Assembly: GCA_022709695.1 (NCBI GenBank)
Contig: JAKLII010000006.1
Coordinates: 1 to 64,000, forward strand
Direction of reading: 5' to 3'
Length of the DNA stretch: 64,000 nucleotides
Origin: Bacteroidota bacterium
GTDB lineage: Bacteria; Bacteroidota; Bacteroidia; Bacteroidales; SKPS01
Below, one piece after another: positions 47,518-55,244 of this stretch. The notes under the pieces are model-generated. The model made no database searches, was not told the origin of the DNA, and was given only the letters and a program-made list of their open reading frames with translations. Made by a program: the position numbers and the translations under genes. Each line of letters opens with the position of its first letter. Within the stretch, counting starts at the first letter, position 1.

Positions 47518-50367
47518 TTACCTGATGATGAGTTTTGCGGTTCTCCTGACCGGTCCGCCCATCAGCTCAGCCCAATAGATACCAGGAGGTAAGTTCTCTG
47601 CTGTGATCTGCATCGATCCTGAACCTGTATCCATCCAGGAGGTACGGTAAAGTTCCCTGCCGTCAATCCCCAGAATGCGGACACCCTCAGGACGATACCC
47701 CCGGTTGGTAATAAAGAAACTGCCGGTATTGGGGTTTGGAAACAGGGTAAATCCGGCATCTGAAACCTGCTCTGTAATGCCGGTCTGGGTCACCTGGATG
47801 CTCTTCTTCAGGGTATCCCGGTGACATACATTGCCGGCAATCAGGGTAATTGTGTAGGTACCGGGCGCTGCAAACACGTGGGTGGGTGATGGCTGGGTTG
47901 AGGTCTTCCCATCGCCAAAATCCCACAGCCAGGTAAAAGGGCCTCCTGAGCTCTGGTCTGTGAATTCCACTTCCAGATAACCGGTTCCGGACTGGCTGGT
48001 GAATGCCGCAACCGGCTGTGTGGCAGTACCGTTGCACATAATGAAGTCCCAGATGCCACGGCCATAGGTTCCAAACCGGGCAGTCTTCAGTGACTCAACA
48101 TAGTCCACCGACCACCAGGTCTGATCAGGGGCATACCCCTCCGACAGATCATACCACTTTTCTTCGCTGCTCACATATACAAACGGACCCAACTCGGTAG
48201 CGGCAAAAAGCAGCCCCTCTTCAGGAGTGCAGTCCAGCGCATAAACCAGGGTATTGGGGATCCCGTTGTTGATAGGTTTTACTACAGCTCCGAAATCGCT
48301 GATTTCGAATACCGGTGGGTTGCTGTAACCGCTGCCGCATACATACAGTTTCCCCTTCTCATTTGGGGAAGGAACGATGTCAGCTCCATAGAAGTAATGT
48401 CCGAAACTGAAATTGAAATTGTGTTTCAGCGTCCAGGTATCGCCGGAATTGGCAGAATGGTAGAGCCTCCCGTTGGTGGTAAGCACGTACCAGCAGTCTT
48501 TGTCGAGTGGGCTGGTCGCCAGGGCACAGATCTTCACGCTGCTGCTTCCGCCCGAAAAATCGAAAGGGAATTCATAGGTCACCATGGGTGCCCCGGGGCC
48601 CATGTAGGTCACCTGGATGATATGGGCTCCTCCATTGAAACCACCACCTCCGATCAAAACATTATTCTTGTCATAGGGGTCAATGATCATGGGTGGGATC
48701 CACAACGCATTCTCGAAGGTAAACTCCCACCAGGCGCGTGAGGTGGAATACAGTATATCATTATAATGCACCGTGAAACCGGGATAATTCATCCAGATGC
48801 TTAGCCCGCCATCGCCGGATACGATATGGCCGTAATCGCCCGACCACACCTGATCAAAGCTCCTGACTGCCCCGGGTGTGCTGTTCGACCGCTGATACCC
48901 CTGGTCCTGACTTCCGGCGTGAATAAAACTGGTATTGACCCGGCTGGTATATACAGAATAGTACTGACTGACATTCAGGTCAAGCATCGACAGGTTACTT
49001 ACCGTTTGCATGCCATTGGTGGATTTGTATATACCCCCGTCGGTGCAGATGTACAATACTTCGGTTCCCCCGTTTCCGATAAAGGAACAGAAGCCGGGAA
49101 GGTCAGCATGAAGCCGGTTGGCCGGCTGTCCGTAATAATCGCCCCAGGCATTCACCAGGTACCAGTTGGTACCGGCAGTAGGACTCCGGAAGGCCTCCAC
49201 TCCGCCATAATAGAGTAAATCTGGATCAGTGGCCGAAGAGGCAAAACTGTTGATCATGAACGGGGTTTCCTGTACATCTCCCCTCCATGTCCATGTGGAT
49301 CCATCGTTCACCGACCTGTAACAGGTGCTGTTGTTTGAACCGGCATCCATCAAATAAAGGGTGACAGCTCCTCCCCGCTCATAACCGGTAAGTCGTGCCT
49401 GGTTCTGCGGGGATGCCTGCAGCGTGCCCTTCAGACTTAACTGACCCTGAATGAGTTCTGTAACTACTGAATCCTTAACCATAAATACCCTCCCGGATCC
49501 ATACCGATCGGACCAGATATCGCATTTCCTGATGCTGCCCACCTGGCTCTCGGGGAAACTGGTAATCTCCTGGAATGATACCCCCAGATCTGTTGATTTC
49601 AGCAGCCTTACCACTGCGGAGCTGTTCCACCCCTGGGCAAGGGCATACAGGGTGTTCTGCCCGTCGTTGGCGGTAACCACCCGCCGCACATACCCCCAAG
49701 ACGCAGTCTGGGTTCCGGTGGCAGCTGTCCAGGTATTGCAGGTATCATCAGAATAATACACTCCCGGGGTCGAACCCTGATTGGTGGCGATTACCACCCG
49801 CATCAGCCCGGCCTGTCTGAAAATCCGCAAGAAATGGATCCCCTTGAACTGTATATGATCGGTCATGACCTGCCACTGTGGCACTGAGGCAGCCGATGGG
49901 GTGCGCCAGATCTGTCCCCCGTCTGAAGCACAATACAACCATTGCCCAACCGTGTCAAGCTCTGCCAGCAGGATCCTCCCTGCCTGGTTACTGCTGCCCC
50001 GCTCCTGCCACATTCCCTGCACTACACCGGCAATGCTCACACTTCGGTCGCCCGTCAGCAACTGGTTGCCGCGGAACCCCCTGGAGCGCTTCAGCCTGTA
50101 TTGCAGATCCATCATACGCCAGTTGGTACCGGGAGCCGCCTGATGCATATCCGCCATCCACTGCTCCCGTCGTTCATGATCGTTCATCCCTTCGTCGGTG
50201 GGACGGGGCATCATACCGGCAGAGTCACCGGTTTGGATAAATGCTCCGGAATTAAAAACCGATGGAACGATCATCAGGAGGACAATCCCCACTGTAAGTA
50301 TCAGATATGCGATTTGTTCTCTCCGGAAAAATTTGGTACTGTCCATGGAATAAGGTAAATGTGACAT
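47518..50367 (-). CDS. Secreted Asp-box beta-propeller / PKD protein with T9SS tail (949 aa)
   Basis: A hydrophobic segment at about residues 18-37 (IAYLILTVGIVLLMIVP) follows a basic stretch and acts as a signal peptide or anchor. The middle (about 100-785) is a sortilin/BNR-like beta-propeller: Asp-box motifs include SVNDGSTWTW, SANSGDTWTL and SDDTCNTWTA, plus DGGIYKSTNG. A PKD domain follows at about 789-862 (WLWDFGDGKTSTQPSPTHVF), then a T9SS type A tail at 871-949 (LFPNPNTGSFFITN, GIYWAELMG). It has no glycosidase signature I can identify, so binding is as likely as catalysis. Its ATG overlaps the stop of the deiminase upstream as TAATG, implying one transcript and coupled translation. 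An internal ATG at 50346 is an alternative start. Confidence 0.9.
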   Translation of the reverse strand: MSHLPYSMDSTKFFRREQIAYLILTVGIVLLMIVPSVFNSGAFIQTGDSAGMMPRPTDEGMNDHERREQWMADMHQAAPGTNWRMMDLQYRLKRSRGFRGNQLLTGDRSVSIAGVVQGMWQERGSSNQAGRILLAELDTVGQWLYCASDGGQIWRTPSAASVPQWQVMTDHIQFKGIHFLRIFRQAGLMRVVIATNQGSTPGVYYSDDTCNTWTAATGTQTASWGYVRRVVTANDGQNTLYALAQGWNSSAVVRLLKSTDLGVSFQEITSFPESQVGSIRKCDIWSDRYGSGRVFMVKDSVVTELIQGQLSLKGTLQASPQNQARLTGYERGGAVTLYLMDAGSNNSTCYRSVNDGSTWTWRGDVQETPFMINSFASSATDPDLLYYGGVEAFRSPTAGTNWYLVNAWGDYYGQPANRLHADLPGFCSFIGNGGTEVLYICTDGGIYKSTNGMQTVSNLSMLDLNVSQYYSVYTSRVNTSFIHAGSQDQGYQRSNSTPGAVRSFDQVWSGDYGHIVSGDGGLSIWMNYPGFTVHYNDILYSTSRAWWEFTFENALWIPPMIIDPYDKNNVLIGGGGFNGGAHIIQVTYMGPGAPMVTYEFPFDFSGGSSSVKICALATSPLDKDCWYVLTTNGRLYHSANSGDTWTLKHNFNFSFGHYFYGADIVPSPNEKGKLYVCGSGYSNPPVFEISDFGAVVKPINNGIPNTLVYALDCTPEEGLLFAATELGPFVYVSSEEKWYDLSEGYAPDQTWWSVDYVESLKTARFGTYGRGIWDFIMCNGTATQPVAAFTSQSGTGYLEVEFTDQSSGGPFTWLWDFGDGKTSTQPSPTHVFAAPGTYTITLIAGNVCHRDTLKKSIQVTQTGITEQVSDAGFTLFPNPNTGSFFITNRGYRPEGVRILGIDGRELYRTSWMDTGSGSMQITAENLPPGIYWAELMGGPVRRTAKLIIR

Positions 50368-52070
50368 TAGTGATGTAAAATGGTAACCCGCTCCACCATT
50401 TTGCGCCCGTTGACTTTGACCTCCATCAGATATATTCCGCTTTTCAGATGAAAGACAGGAATTCCATCGCGATAGAGCGTCTTCGCATCAGCATAGCGTT
50501 GACTGGCAACCAGATAGCCAGCCTGATGGTAGAGGTTCACTTCCACAGGTGCCTCTTCAGTATGGTAAATGGCTGCATAAATCCTGTCATCAGCCGGGTT
50601 GGGAAATATCAGGATGCCCTGCGGCGCCTTCTCCTGTGGCTGCAAACCACTGGTTGAAACCACCTCAAAGGTATGCGGATCGAGTATCCCCATGTAGGGG
50701 TGGTTCTCGCTGCGCCTGGAGGTATCGGCAGCATGAAGTGCATACCCAATGGTAACCCCGGCTGCGCTGTCGGGGATATATCCTATCCATACATGACCCG
50801 TATCCGGAGTCATCAGTACGCTGTGCCAGGGGCCTGTATTGTACCTGTAATATATCCGCGCAGAATCACTGTAAAGCATTGATCCACTGTATGAAATAAA
50901 CTCTGCCTTCACCTCATAGGAGGACTTCTGCCCTACCTTTCCCCACATGGGCTGATGCCTGATATACAGCATCCCCCTGTCTGCAATTTCATGGGCCCGG
51001 CAATGCAGGGCATCAGTACTTGCCCAGGGCTTGCTGCTCAGGGCATAAATGCTCTGGACGGTGTATCCGGGCATGGCTCTTTCGTAGGCCGCTTTGGCAG
51101 AATCGTTCCAGGGAGTACCACTGGTAGTGACAACCGGCAGAAAAACAGTTTTATTCAGAATATAGGAATTGGTATAGGGCTGGCCGTTCGGGCTGTACAC
51201 CCTGAATACTTTATACGGGTATCCGTAAGGAGAAGGTGTGCCGGCAAAAAAAGTGGCCAACGCTTCATAATCATTGAAACGGGGATCGTTCGAGGGTACC
51301 TGCCCCAGCAGGATTTTATCAGGGGCCAGAAACTTACCCCAGCAATCGATATGCTCAATGTAATCACCCAAAGGGTCATCAAGGGTATAGTATGAATCAA
51401 CACCAAGATAATCGGCGAAATAGGCATTGATCTGAGCGGTTGTCAGGTTGGTGTTTTCGGTCAATACCAGTTTGGTGGAGGCTGCCCTGCCCGTACCATC
51501 CGACATGTAGTTGCCTCCCGTATGCGTCACATTCATGCCGTACATCTGCAACCCCAGGGCGGTGGCAACCCGGCCGGGAACATCATCGTCGTTGGGGCGG
51601 GGACGGTTATACGGAAAATCAACGATAGCCACCCTGTTGGCACTGTCGGCTATGAACCAGGGGCCATAATCCCTCGACCAATAGGAGTCGATGGTGCCAT
51701 AGAGGAACAGGCAGTTGTTCAGGTTCACGCCATTTGCAGTATACTGGTTGCGTACGGTGGTTTCAACCGAGGCATTGGCAACCAGGGTATATACCTTTGC
51801 TATCTGCGACATCTGGGCAATGAGGTTGAAAGGTATGCCAAACTGTCCTGAATACGCCACAATGACCCCTTCGGTGGGCTCAAATTCGGCAATGCTGCGC
51901 ACCTTGCCCCCCGGAGGAGGAGTGGCCGTAAAGCCCTTCCCGCTTTCAGGCAAGGCAAGCAACTCGTCAGGATGAACCATGTGCGTTCTTTGCTGAAACG
52001 TCTGCAGGTCTGCCTGTCCGAAAATGGTCAGGGTTTGCAGCACCAGAAATATCGGAATTAAAATCCTCAT
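50367..52070 (-). CDS. T9SS-secreted PPAD-like peptidylarginine deiminase (567 aa)
   Basis: This belongs to the agmatine deiminase / PAD_porph family (PF04371-type). The start is the ATG at 52070 (MRILIPIFLVLQTL..., cleavage near IFGQ); an upstream in-frame TTG at 52133 lies inside the -7 box. Residues that line up with the published Porphyromonas gingivalis PPAD set, as I recall its numbering, keep an almost constant shift: W131, D134, R156, R158, D191, Y237, I238, H240, D242 and N301 (shift +4), and catalytic C357 in ALHCRAH (shift +6 to C351). R156 and R158 would correspond to the PPAD pair that grips the C-terminal carboxylate, predicting deimination of C-terminal arginines rather than free agmatine. 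An Ig-like domain (about 395-475) and a T9SS tail (about 488-567, IFPNPADDRIY, GIYLMEV) follow, as in PPAD. Citrullination of surface or environmental peptides, with ammonia release, is inferred. Confidence 0.88.
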   Translation of the reverse strand: MRILIPIFLVLQTLTIFGQADLQTFQQRTHMVHPDELLALPESGKGFTATPPPGGKVRSIAEFEPTEGVIVAYSGQFGIPFNLIAQMSQIAKVYTLVANASVETTVRNQYTANGVNLNNCLFLYGTIDSYWSRDYGPWFIADSANRVAIVDFPYNRPRPNDDDVPGRVATALGLQMYGMNVTHTGGNYMSDGTGRAASTKLVLTENTNLTTAQINAYFADYLGVDSYYTLDDPLGDYIEHIDCWGKFLAPDKILLGQVPSNDPRFNDYEALATFFAGTPSPYGYPYKVFRVYSPNGQPYTNSYILNKTVFLPVVTTSGTPWNDSAKAAYERAMPGYTVQSIYALSSKPWASTDALHCRAHEIADRGMLYIRHQPMWGKVGQKSSYEVKAEFISYSGSMLYSDSARIYYRYNTGPWHSVLMTPDTGHVWIGYIPDSAAGVTIGYALHAADTSRRSENHPYMGILDPHTFEVVSTSGLQPQEKAPQGILIFPNPADDRIYAAIYHTEEAPVEVNLYHQAGYLVASQRYADAKTLYRDGIPVFHLKSGIYLMEVKVNGRKMVERVTILHH

Positions 52071-52130
52071 TATGAATTGATTAATGGCTTTGCAGGAAAA
52101 GTTCATCGCCGGATTATCAGTTAGATCAGC

Positions 52131-52138
52131 CAAAAGTA
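52131..52138 (-). promoter_or_regulatory. -7 box of the deiminase operon
   Basis: TACTTTTG on the minus strand is a perfect TAnnTTTG. The implied leader is about 50 bases to the ATG at 52070. No convincing -33 TTTG was found at the usual distance. Confidence 0.5.
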
Positions 52139-52139
52139 C

Positions 52140-52147
52140 TATTTTTG
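52140..52147 (+). promoter_or_regulatory. -7 box of pepE
   Basis: TATTTTTG on the plus strand is a perfect TAnnTTTG, one base from the oppositely oriented box at 52131-52138. The implied pepE leader is about 70 bases. The -33 element is unclear. Confidence 0.5.
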
Positions 52148-52223
52148 AACTTTGTTATGAGAGGAATTCTGTTAACAGGAATGTAAATTCGGATAAAAAA
52201 ACCATTCAAAATAGAAAACGCAT

Positions 52224-52964
52224 ATGAAATTACTTCTTCTGAGCAATTCGACCAATGCAGGTGAGTCGTACCTTGGGTGGCCAAGGCCCCATATCAGCAC
52301 ATTTCTTAAAGGTACAGGTGTCCGGAAGCTTTTGTTTGTGCCATACGCTGGTGTAGGTTTGACAGACCAGGGACTTGATGCCTCATTTGACCTTTACGAG
52401 AAAAGAGTGGCAGCCGTATTTGAGGAGCTTGGCTACGGGATTTACTCCATCCATCGCGAAGAAGACCCGGTGAGGGCAGTGGAAGAGGCCGAAGCCATTG
52501 CTGTGGGGGGTGGCAATACCTTTCATCTGGTATATATGATGCATAAAACCGGGACCATGCAGGCGATCCGCTGCCGTGCAATAGCCGGAGTTCCCTTCAT
52601 CGGTTGGAGTGCCGGGTCAAATGTGGCATGCCCATCCCTGAGAACCACCAACGATATGCCCATCATCGAGCCCGAAAGCTTCCAGTGCATGAACCTGATT
52701 CCTTTCCAGATCAACCCTCATTACCTGGATGCAAATCCTGAAGGGCATGGCGGTGAAACCCGCGAACAGCGGATTGATGAATTCTGCAAAGTAAACCGTT
52801 CGATCTATGTGGCAGGGCTCCGCGAAGGTTGCTACTTCAGGATGGACAACGGGAAACTTGAACTTGGCGGCAAAAGGCCGCTCAGAATCTTCAGGTTCGG
52901 TGAAGCAGCCTACGAACTGGAACAGGGGAGCGATGTGAATTTCCTGATGCAGCCTTTACCCTAA
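52224..52964 (+). CDS. pepE: Dipeptidase E (alpha-aspartyl dipeptidase), peptidase family S51
   Basis: A 246-residue cytoplasmic serine peptidase that releases N-terminal aspartate from Asp-X dipeptides. The nucleophile is Ser129 in FIGWSAGSN, with Asp144 (TTNDMPI) and His166 (INPHYLD). These keep a constant +9 shift from the Salmonella triad Ser120/Asp135/His157, which is strong support. VGGGNTFHL (94-102) is the family glycine loop. The length is slightly above the usual 229-236. It is transcribed divergently from the secreted deiminase and converges on the lipoprotein gene, overlapping it by 4 bases at the stop codons. It has no signal peptide. A role in using peptides as nutrients is inferred. 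Confidence 0.93.
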   Translation: MKLLLLSNSTNAGESYLGWPRPHISTFLKGTGVRKLLFVPYAGVGLTDQGLDASFDLYEKRVAAVFEELGYGIYSIHREEDPVRAVEEAEAIAVGGGNTFHLVYMMHKTGTMQAIRCRAIAGVPFIGWSAGSNVACPSLRTTNDMPIIEPESFQCMNLIPFQINPHYLDANPEGHGGETREQRIDEFCKVNRSIYVAGLREGCYFRMDNGKLELGGKRPLRIFRFGEAAYELEQGSDVNFLMQPLP

Positions 52965-53785
52965 AGCTTCTGCATTCGACCCGAAGCATCCGCCGGGATA
53001 ACCCTCTTCCGTTCAGGATCATAATGGTAGTAAATCCTTGAAGGGTACTGGTATCCCTGGCTTACCGAAACCGGATCGTGTTTTTCGATGTACCTGTTCA
53101 TCCACACATCAAACAGCCGCATGGCATGTTTTTGTCCGGATGAGCCCGCTAAACGGGGCATCAGCAATGGTTTCATGGCATAACGCCTGAAATAGTAGGT
53201 GACATTTCCGCTGATCTGGTGCTGTAAAAAGTATCCATCCACCACATCCATGATAGAATCGGAGGTGTAAAACAAATCCTGGCGGGCAGTTGCACTGTCC
53301 ACCACCGATATCTCCACCCATGAATTGAGACTGACCAACCTCACCGGAATCATCTCTACATACTCCATTTCGTCAAAAACCTCTGACTCCCGTTCATACG
53401 AAGTCTGCTCCTCCAGCTCAAGCTGTACAATGTTAACAATGAGCTTCAGACCGGCCTGACTGAAAAAGGAATCAGACTCATAATAGCTGAAAACACGATA
53501 ACCATACCCCTCCAGTTGCCGGGCAAATCCGGCATTGTAAAGCTCGAGCAGCGAATCCTCCATGGCAGCACCGGTAAAAACACAGGGCGTAATGACTGAA
53601 TCCTCTTCCATCGTACAGGTTTTGTACAAATGGTTTGCTCCGATAAACCACACCGATGGTTTTTCGTTCATCGTTCCGGTTACAAAACGGCGGCCAAGGG
53701 ATTGTTCCGTATAGCATGAACTCATCATAACAACTACAGCCAATAGTAAAATACCGGAAAGGATGACCGGGTGATTATTTCTCAT
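52961..53785 (-). CDS. Predicted lipoprotein of unknown function (274 aa)
   Basis: The N-terminus is a lipoprotein signal peptide: a hydrophobic stretch, then VVMMSSC with the lipidated cysteine at position 24. The mature part is acidic in the middle (QLELEEQTSYERESEVFDEME) and carries alternating strands, for example NSWVEISVVDSATA, suggesting a compact periplasmic or outer-membrane-attached domain. There is no transmembrane segment after the lipobox and no recognised family. The TAG stop shares bases with the TAA of pepE (plus-strand ctaa, 52961-52964). It lies 84 bp downstream of fprA on the same strand with no hairpin between them, so co-transcription is possible. Confidence 0.8.
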   Translation of the reverse strand: MRNNHPVILSGILLLAVVVMMSSCYTEQSLGRRFVTGTMNEKPSVWFIGANHLYKTCTMEEDSVITPCVFTGAAMEDSLLELYNAGFARQLEGYGYRVFSYYESDSFFSQAGLKLIVNIVQLELEEQTSYERESEVFDEMEYVEMIPVRLVSLNSWVEISVVDSATARQDLFYTSDSIMDVVDGYFLQHQISGNVTYYFRRYAMKPLLMPRLAGSSGQKHAMRLFDVWMNRYIEKHDPVSVSQGYQYPSRIYYHYDPERKRVIPADASGRMQKL

Positions 53786-53869
53786 AGGCCCTGTAGATTT
53801 TCTGTTACCATCCGATTATTGAACGAAACCAGGTTATTTTTAGTGCCCGGCTCTGCCAGTCATGCTCCA

Positions 53870-55069
53870 TCAGCTGCGCAGTTTTTCCGCAAACGCCCTT
53901 CCATAGGCAAAAGCATCCCCGAGTTCCCTTTCTGTCGGGGTGAACTTCACAAACACACCCTCCCCGAACACTTCCAGTTTCAACTGCGCCAGAAAAGCAG
54001 GGATCATCTTTGACCCTTCGCCACTCCAGCCATACGAACCAAAAGCTCCGGCCAGTTTCCCCTTGTCACGGAGAGGGGTCATCATGGCAAAAAGGCGGTA
54101 AACGGGCATTAAAATATTCTGATTGATGGTTGGGCTCCCCACGATAACCCCGCTGCACCTGGTAAGGTACATATCCAGATCCCCGAGTGATGTGGTCTCA
54201 ATGTCCACCACATCCACAGTAAAACCATTTCCCAGGCTTCTGATGCCCTCAGCAATCTTTTCTGCCAACAGGCCGGTTTTGTGATAGGCGGATACATAGG
54301 GAATAAAAACTGAATATTGCTGTGGTAATGTGAGATGATGTTCCGACATCTCTTTCGACATTTCCACCATCCGTTTCCAATGGCTTCTGAGGATCGGTCC
54401 ATGCCCCGTACAAATGGCACTGATGCCGAGGGGCTCGATCTTCTCAATGGCCTTCAGCAAAAATTTACTAAAGGGTTTCAGAATCACATCGAAATAATAG
54501 ACAAATGCATCGTCATAATTCCCAACTTCATCGTCATACATCCGTTCATCGCAATAGTGTGCCCCGAATGAATCACAGGTGAACAGAAGTTTGTCCTCTT
54601 CAAGATAAGTGTACATGGAATCGGGCCAGTGCAGATTGGGGGCAGCGATAAACCGCAGGGTCTTGTTGCCCAGATCCAAAGTGTCGCCATCCTTGACAAT
54701 CAGATGTCTGAACTCCCCTTCAAACAAATCCGACAGGTACCGGATGGCATTGCCCGAACCTACCACGATGGCGTTCGGAGCGATGGAAAGAAGGTTCTTC
54801 AGGTTACCCGAGTGATCAGGTTCCGTATGGTTCAGAATGATGTATTCAATTTCAGCAGGATCGCACACCTTTCTGATCTTTTCCTCGTAGGTATTCCAGA
54901 ATTTCTCCTTGGTGGTTTCGATGATTGCCTTACGCTCTGCATTGATGAAATAGGAATTGTAGGTAGTGCCATATTTCGTCTCCATCACCACGTCAAAAGT
55001 CACAATATCGCGGTCCAGCACCCCAATCCACTGTACATCGTCTGTGATTTGTAATACCTTGTTATCCAT
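53870..55069 (-). CDS. fprA: Flavo-diiron protein, A-type flavoprotein (399 aa)
   Basis: A cytoplasmic O2 or NO reductase of anaerobes. The N-terminal metallo-beta-lactamase-like domain (about 1-250) holds the diiron ligands: H81-x-E83-x-D85 (NHTEPDHSG), H147 (NLHWPDS), D166 (TCDSFG) and H223 (TGHGPIL). This is the full set expected for an active centre, nearly at the positions of Moorella FprA. The C-terminal flavodoxin domain (about 253-399) begins [15 protein letters not shown] and would bind FMN. There is no fused rubredoxin, so an external donor is needed. The ATG at 55069 is the only sensible start. The upstream region is a patchwork of short tandem repeats rather than a recognisable promoter. 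Confidence 0.94.
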   Translation of the reverse strand: MDNKVLQITDDVQWIGVLDRDIVTFDVVMETKYGTTYNSYFINAERKAIIETTKEKFWNTYEEKIRKVCDPAEIEYIILNHTEPDHSGNLKNLLSIAPNAIVVGSGNAIRYLSDLFEGEFRHLIVKDGDTLDLGNKTLRFIAAPNLHWPDSMYTYLEEDKLLFTCDSFGAHYCDERMYDDEVGNYDDAFVYYFDVILKPFSKFLLKAIEKIEPLGISAICTGHGPILRSHWKRMVEMSKEMSEHHLTLPQQYSVFIPYVSAYHKTGLLAEKIAEGIRSLGNGFTVDVVDIETTSLGDLDMYLTRCSGVIVGSPTINQNILMPVYRLFAMMTPLRDKGKLAGAFGSYGWSGEGSKMIPAFLAQLKLEVFGEGVFVKFTPTERELGDAFAYGRAFAEKLRS

Positions 55070-55076
55070 ATGCTTT

Positions 55077-55140
55077 GTTTAGTTGTTTATGCGTTTAGTT
55101 GTTTATGCGTTTAGTTGCTTAGGCGTTTAGTTGTTTAGGC
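55077..55140. repeat. Four tandem copies of a 16-bp unit
   Basis: The unit gtttagttgtttatgc is repeated four times head to tail (55077-55092, 55093-55108, 55109-55124, 55125-55140). The last two end in aggc, and the third has a c in gcttaggc. There are no spacers. It begins 8 bases upstream of the fprA start codon, so it lies in the fprA leader or promoter region. Confidence 0.9.
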
Positions 55141-55244
55141 AGTAGTCGGTAGTCGGCAGTCTCAGTAAAACACTCATAACTTATCACTCATAACTCATAA
55201 TTCTACTTTCCCCTTTTTCCTTTTTCCTTTTGCCTTTTGCCTTT
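55141..55244. repeat. Patchwork of further short repeats between fprA and parC
   Basis: Three different simple-repeat families follow one another: agtcggt/agtcggc (about 55144-55160), actcataac-type units (about 55171-55200), and a pyrimidine run of cctttttcc / ccttttgcc units (about 55210-55240). No gene and no clear promoter or terminator is visible in it. Confidence 0.8.

Noticed and set aside
50367-52070. Plain agmatine deiminase (polyamine pathway)
   Set aside because: It has a signal peptide, an Ig-like domain and a T9SS tail, and it keeps the PPAD specificity residues. Cytoplasmic agmatine deiminases have none of the secretion parts.
55077-55140. Possible CRISPR array
   Set aside because: The four 16-bp units abut directly with no spacers and no cas genes are nearby; it is a simple tandem repeat.
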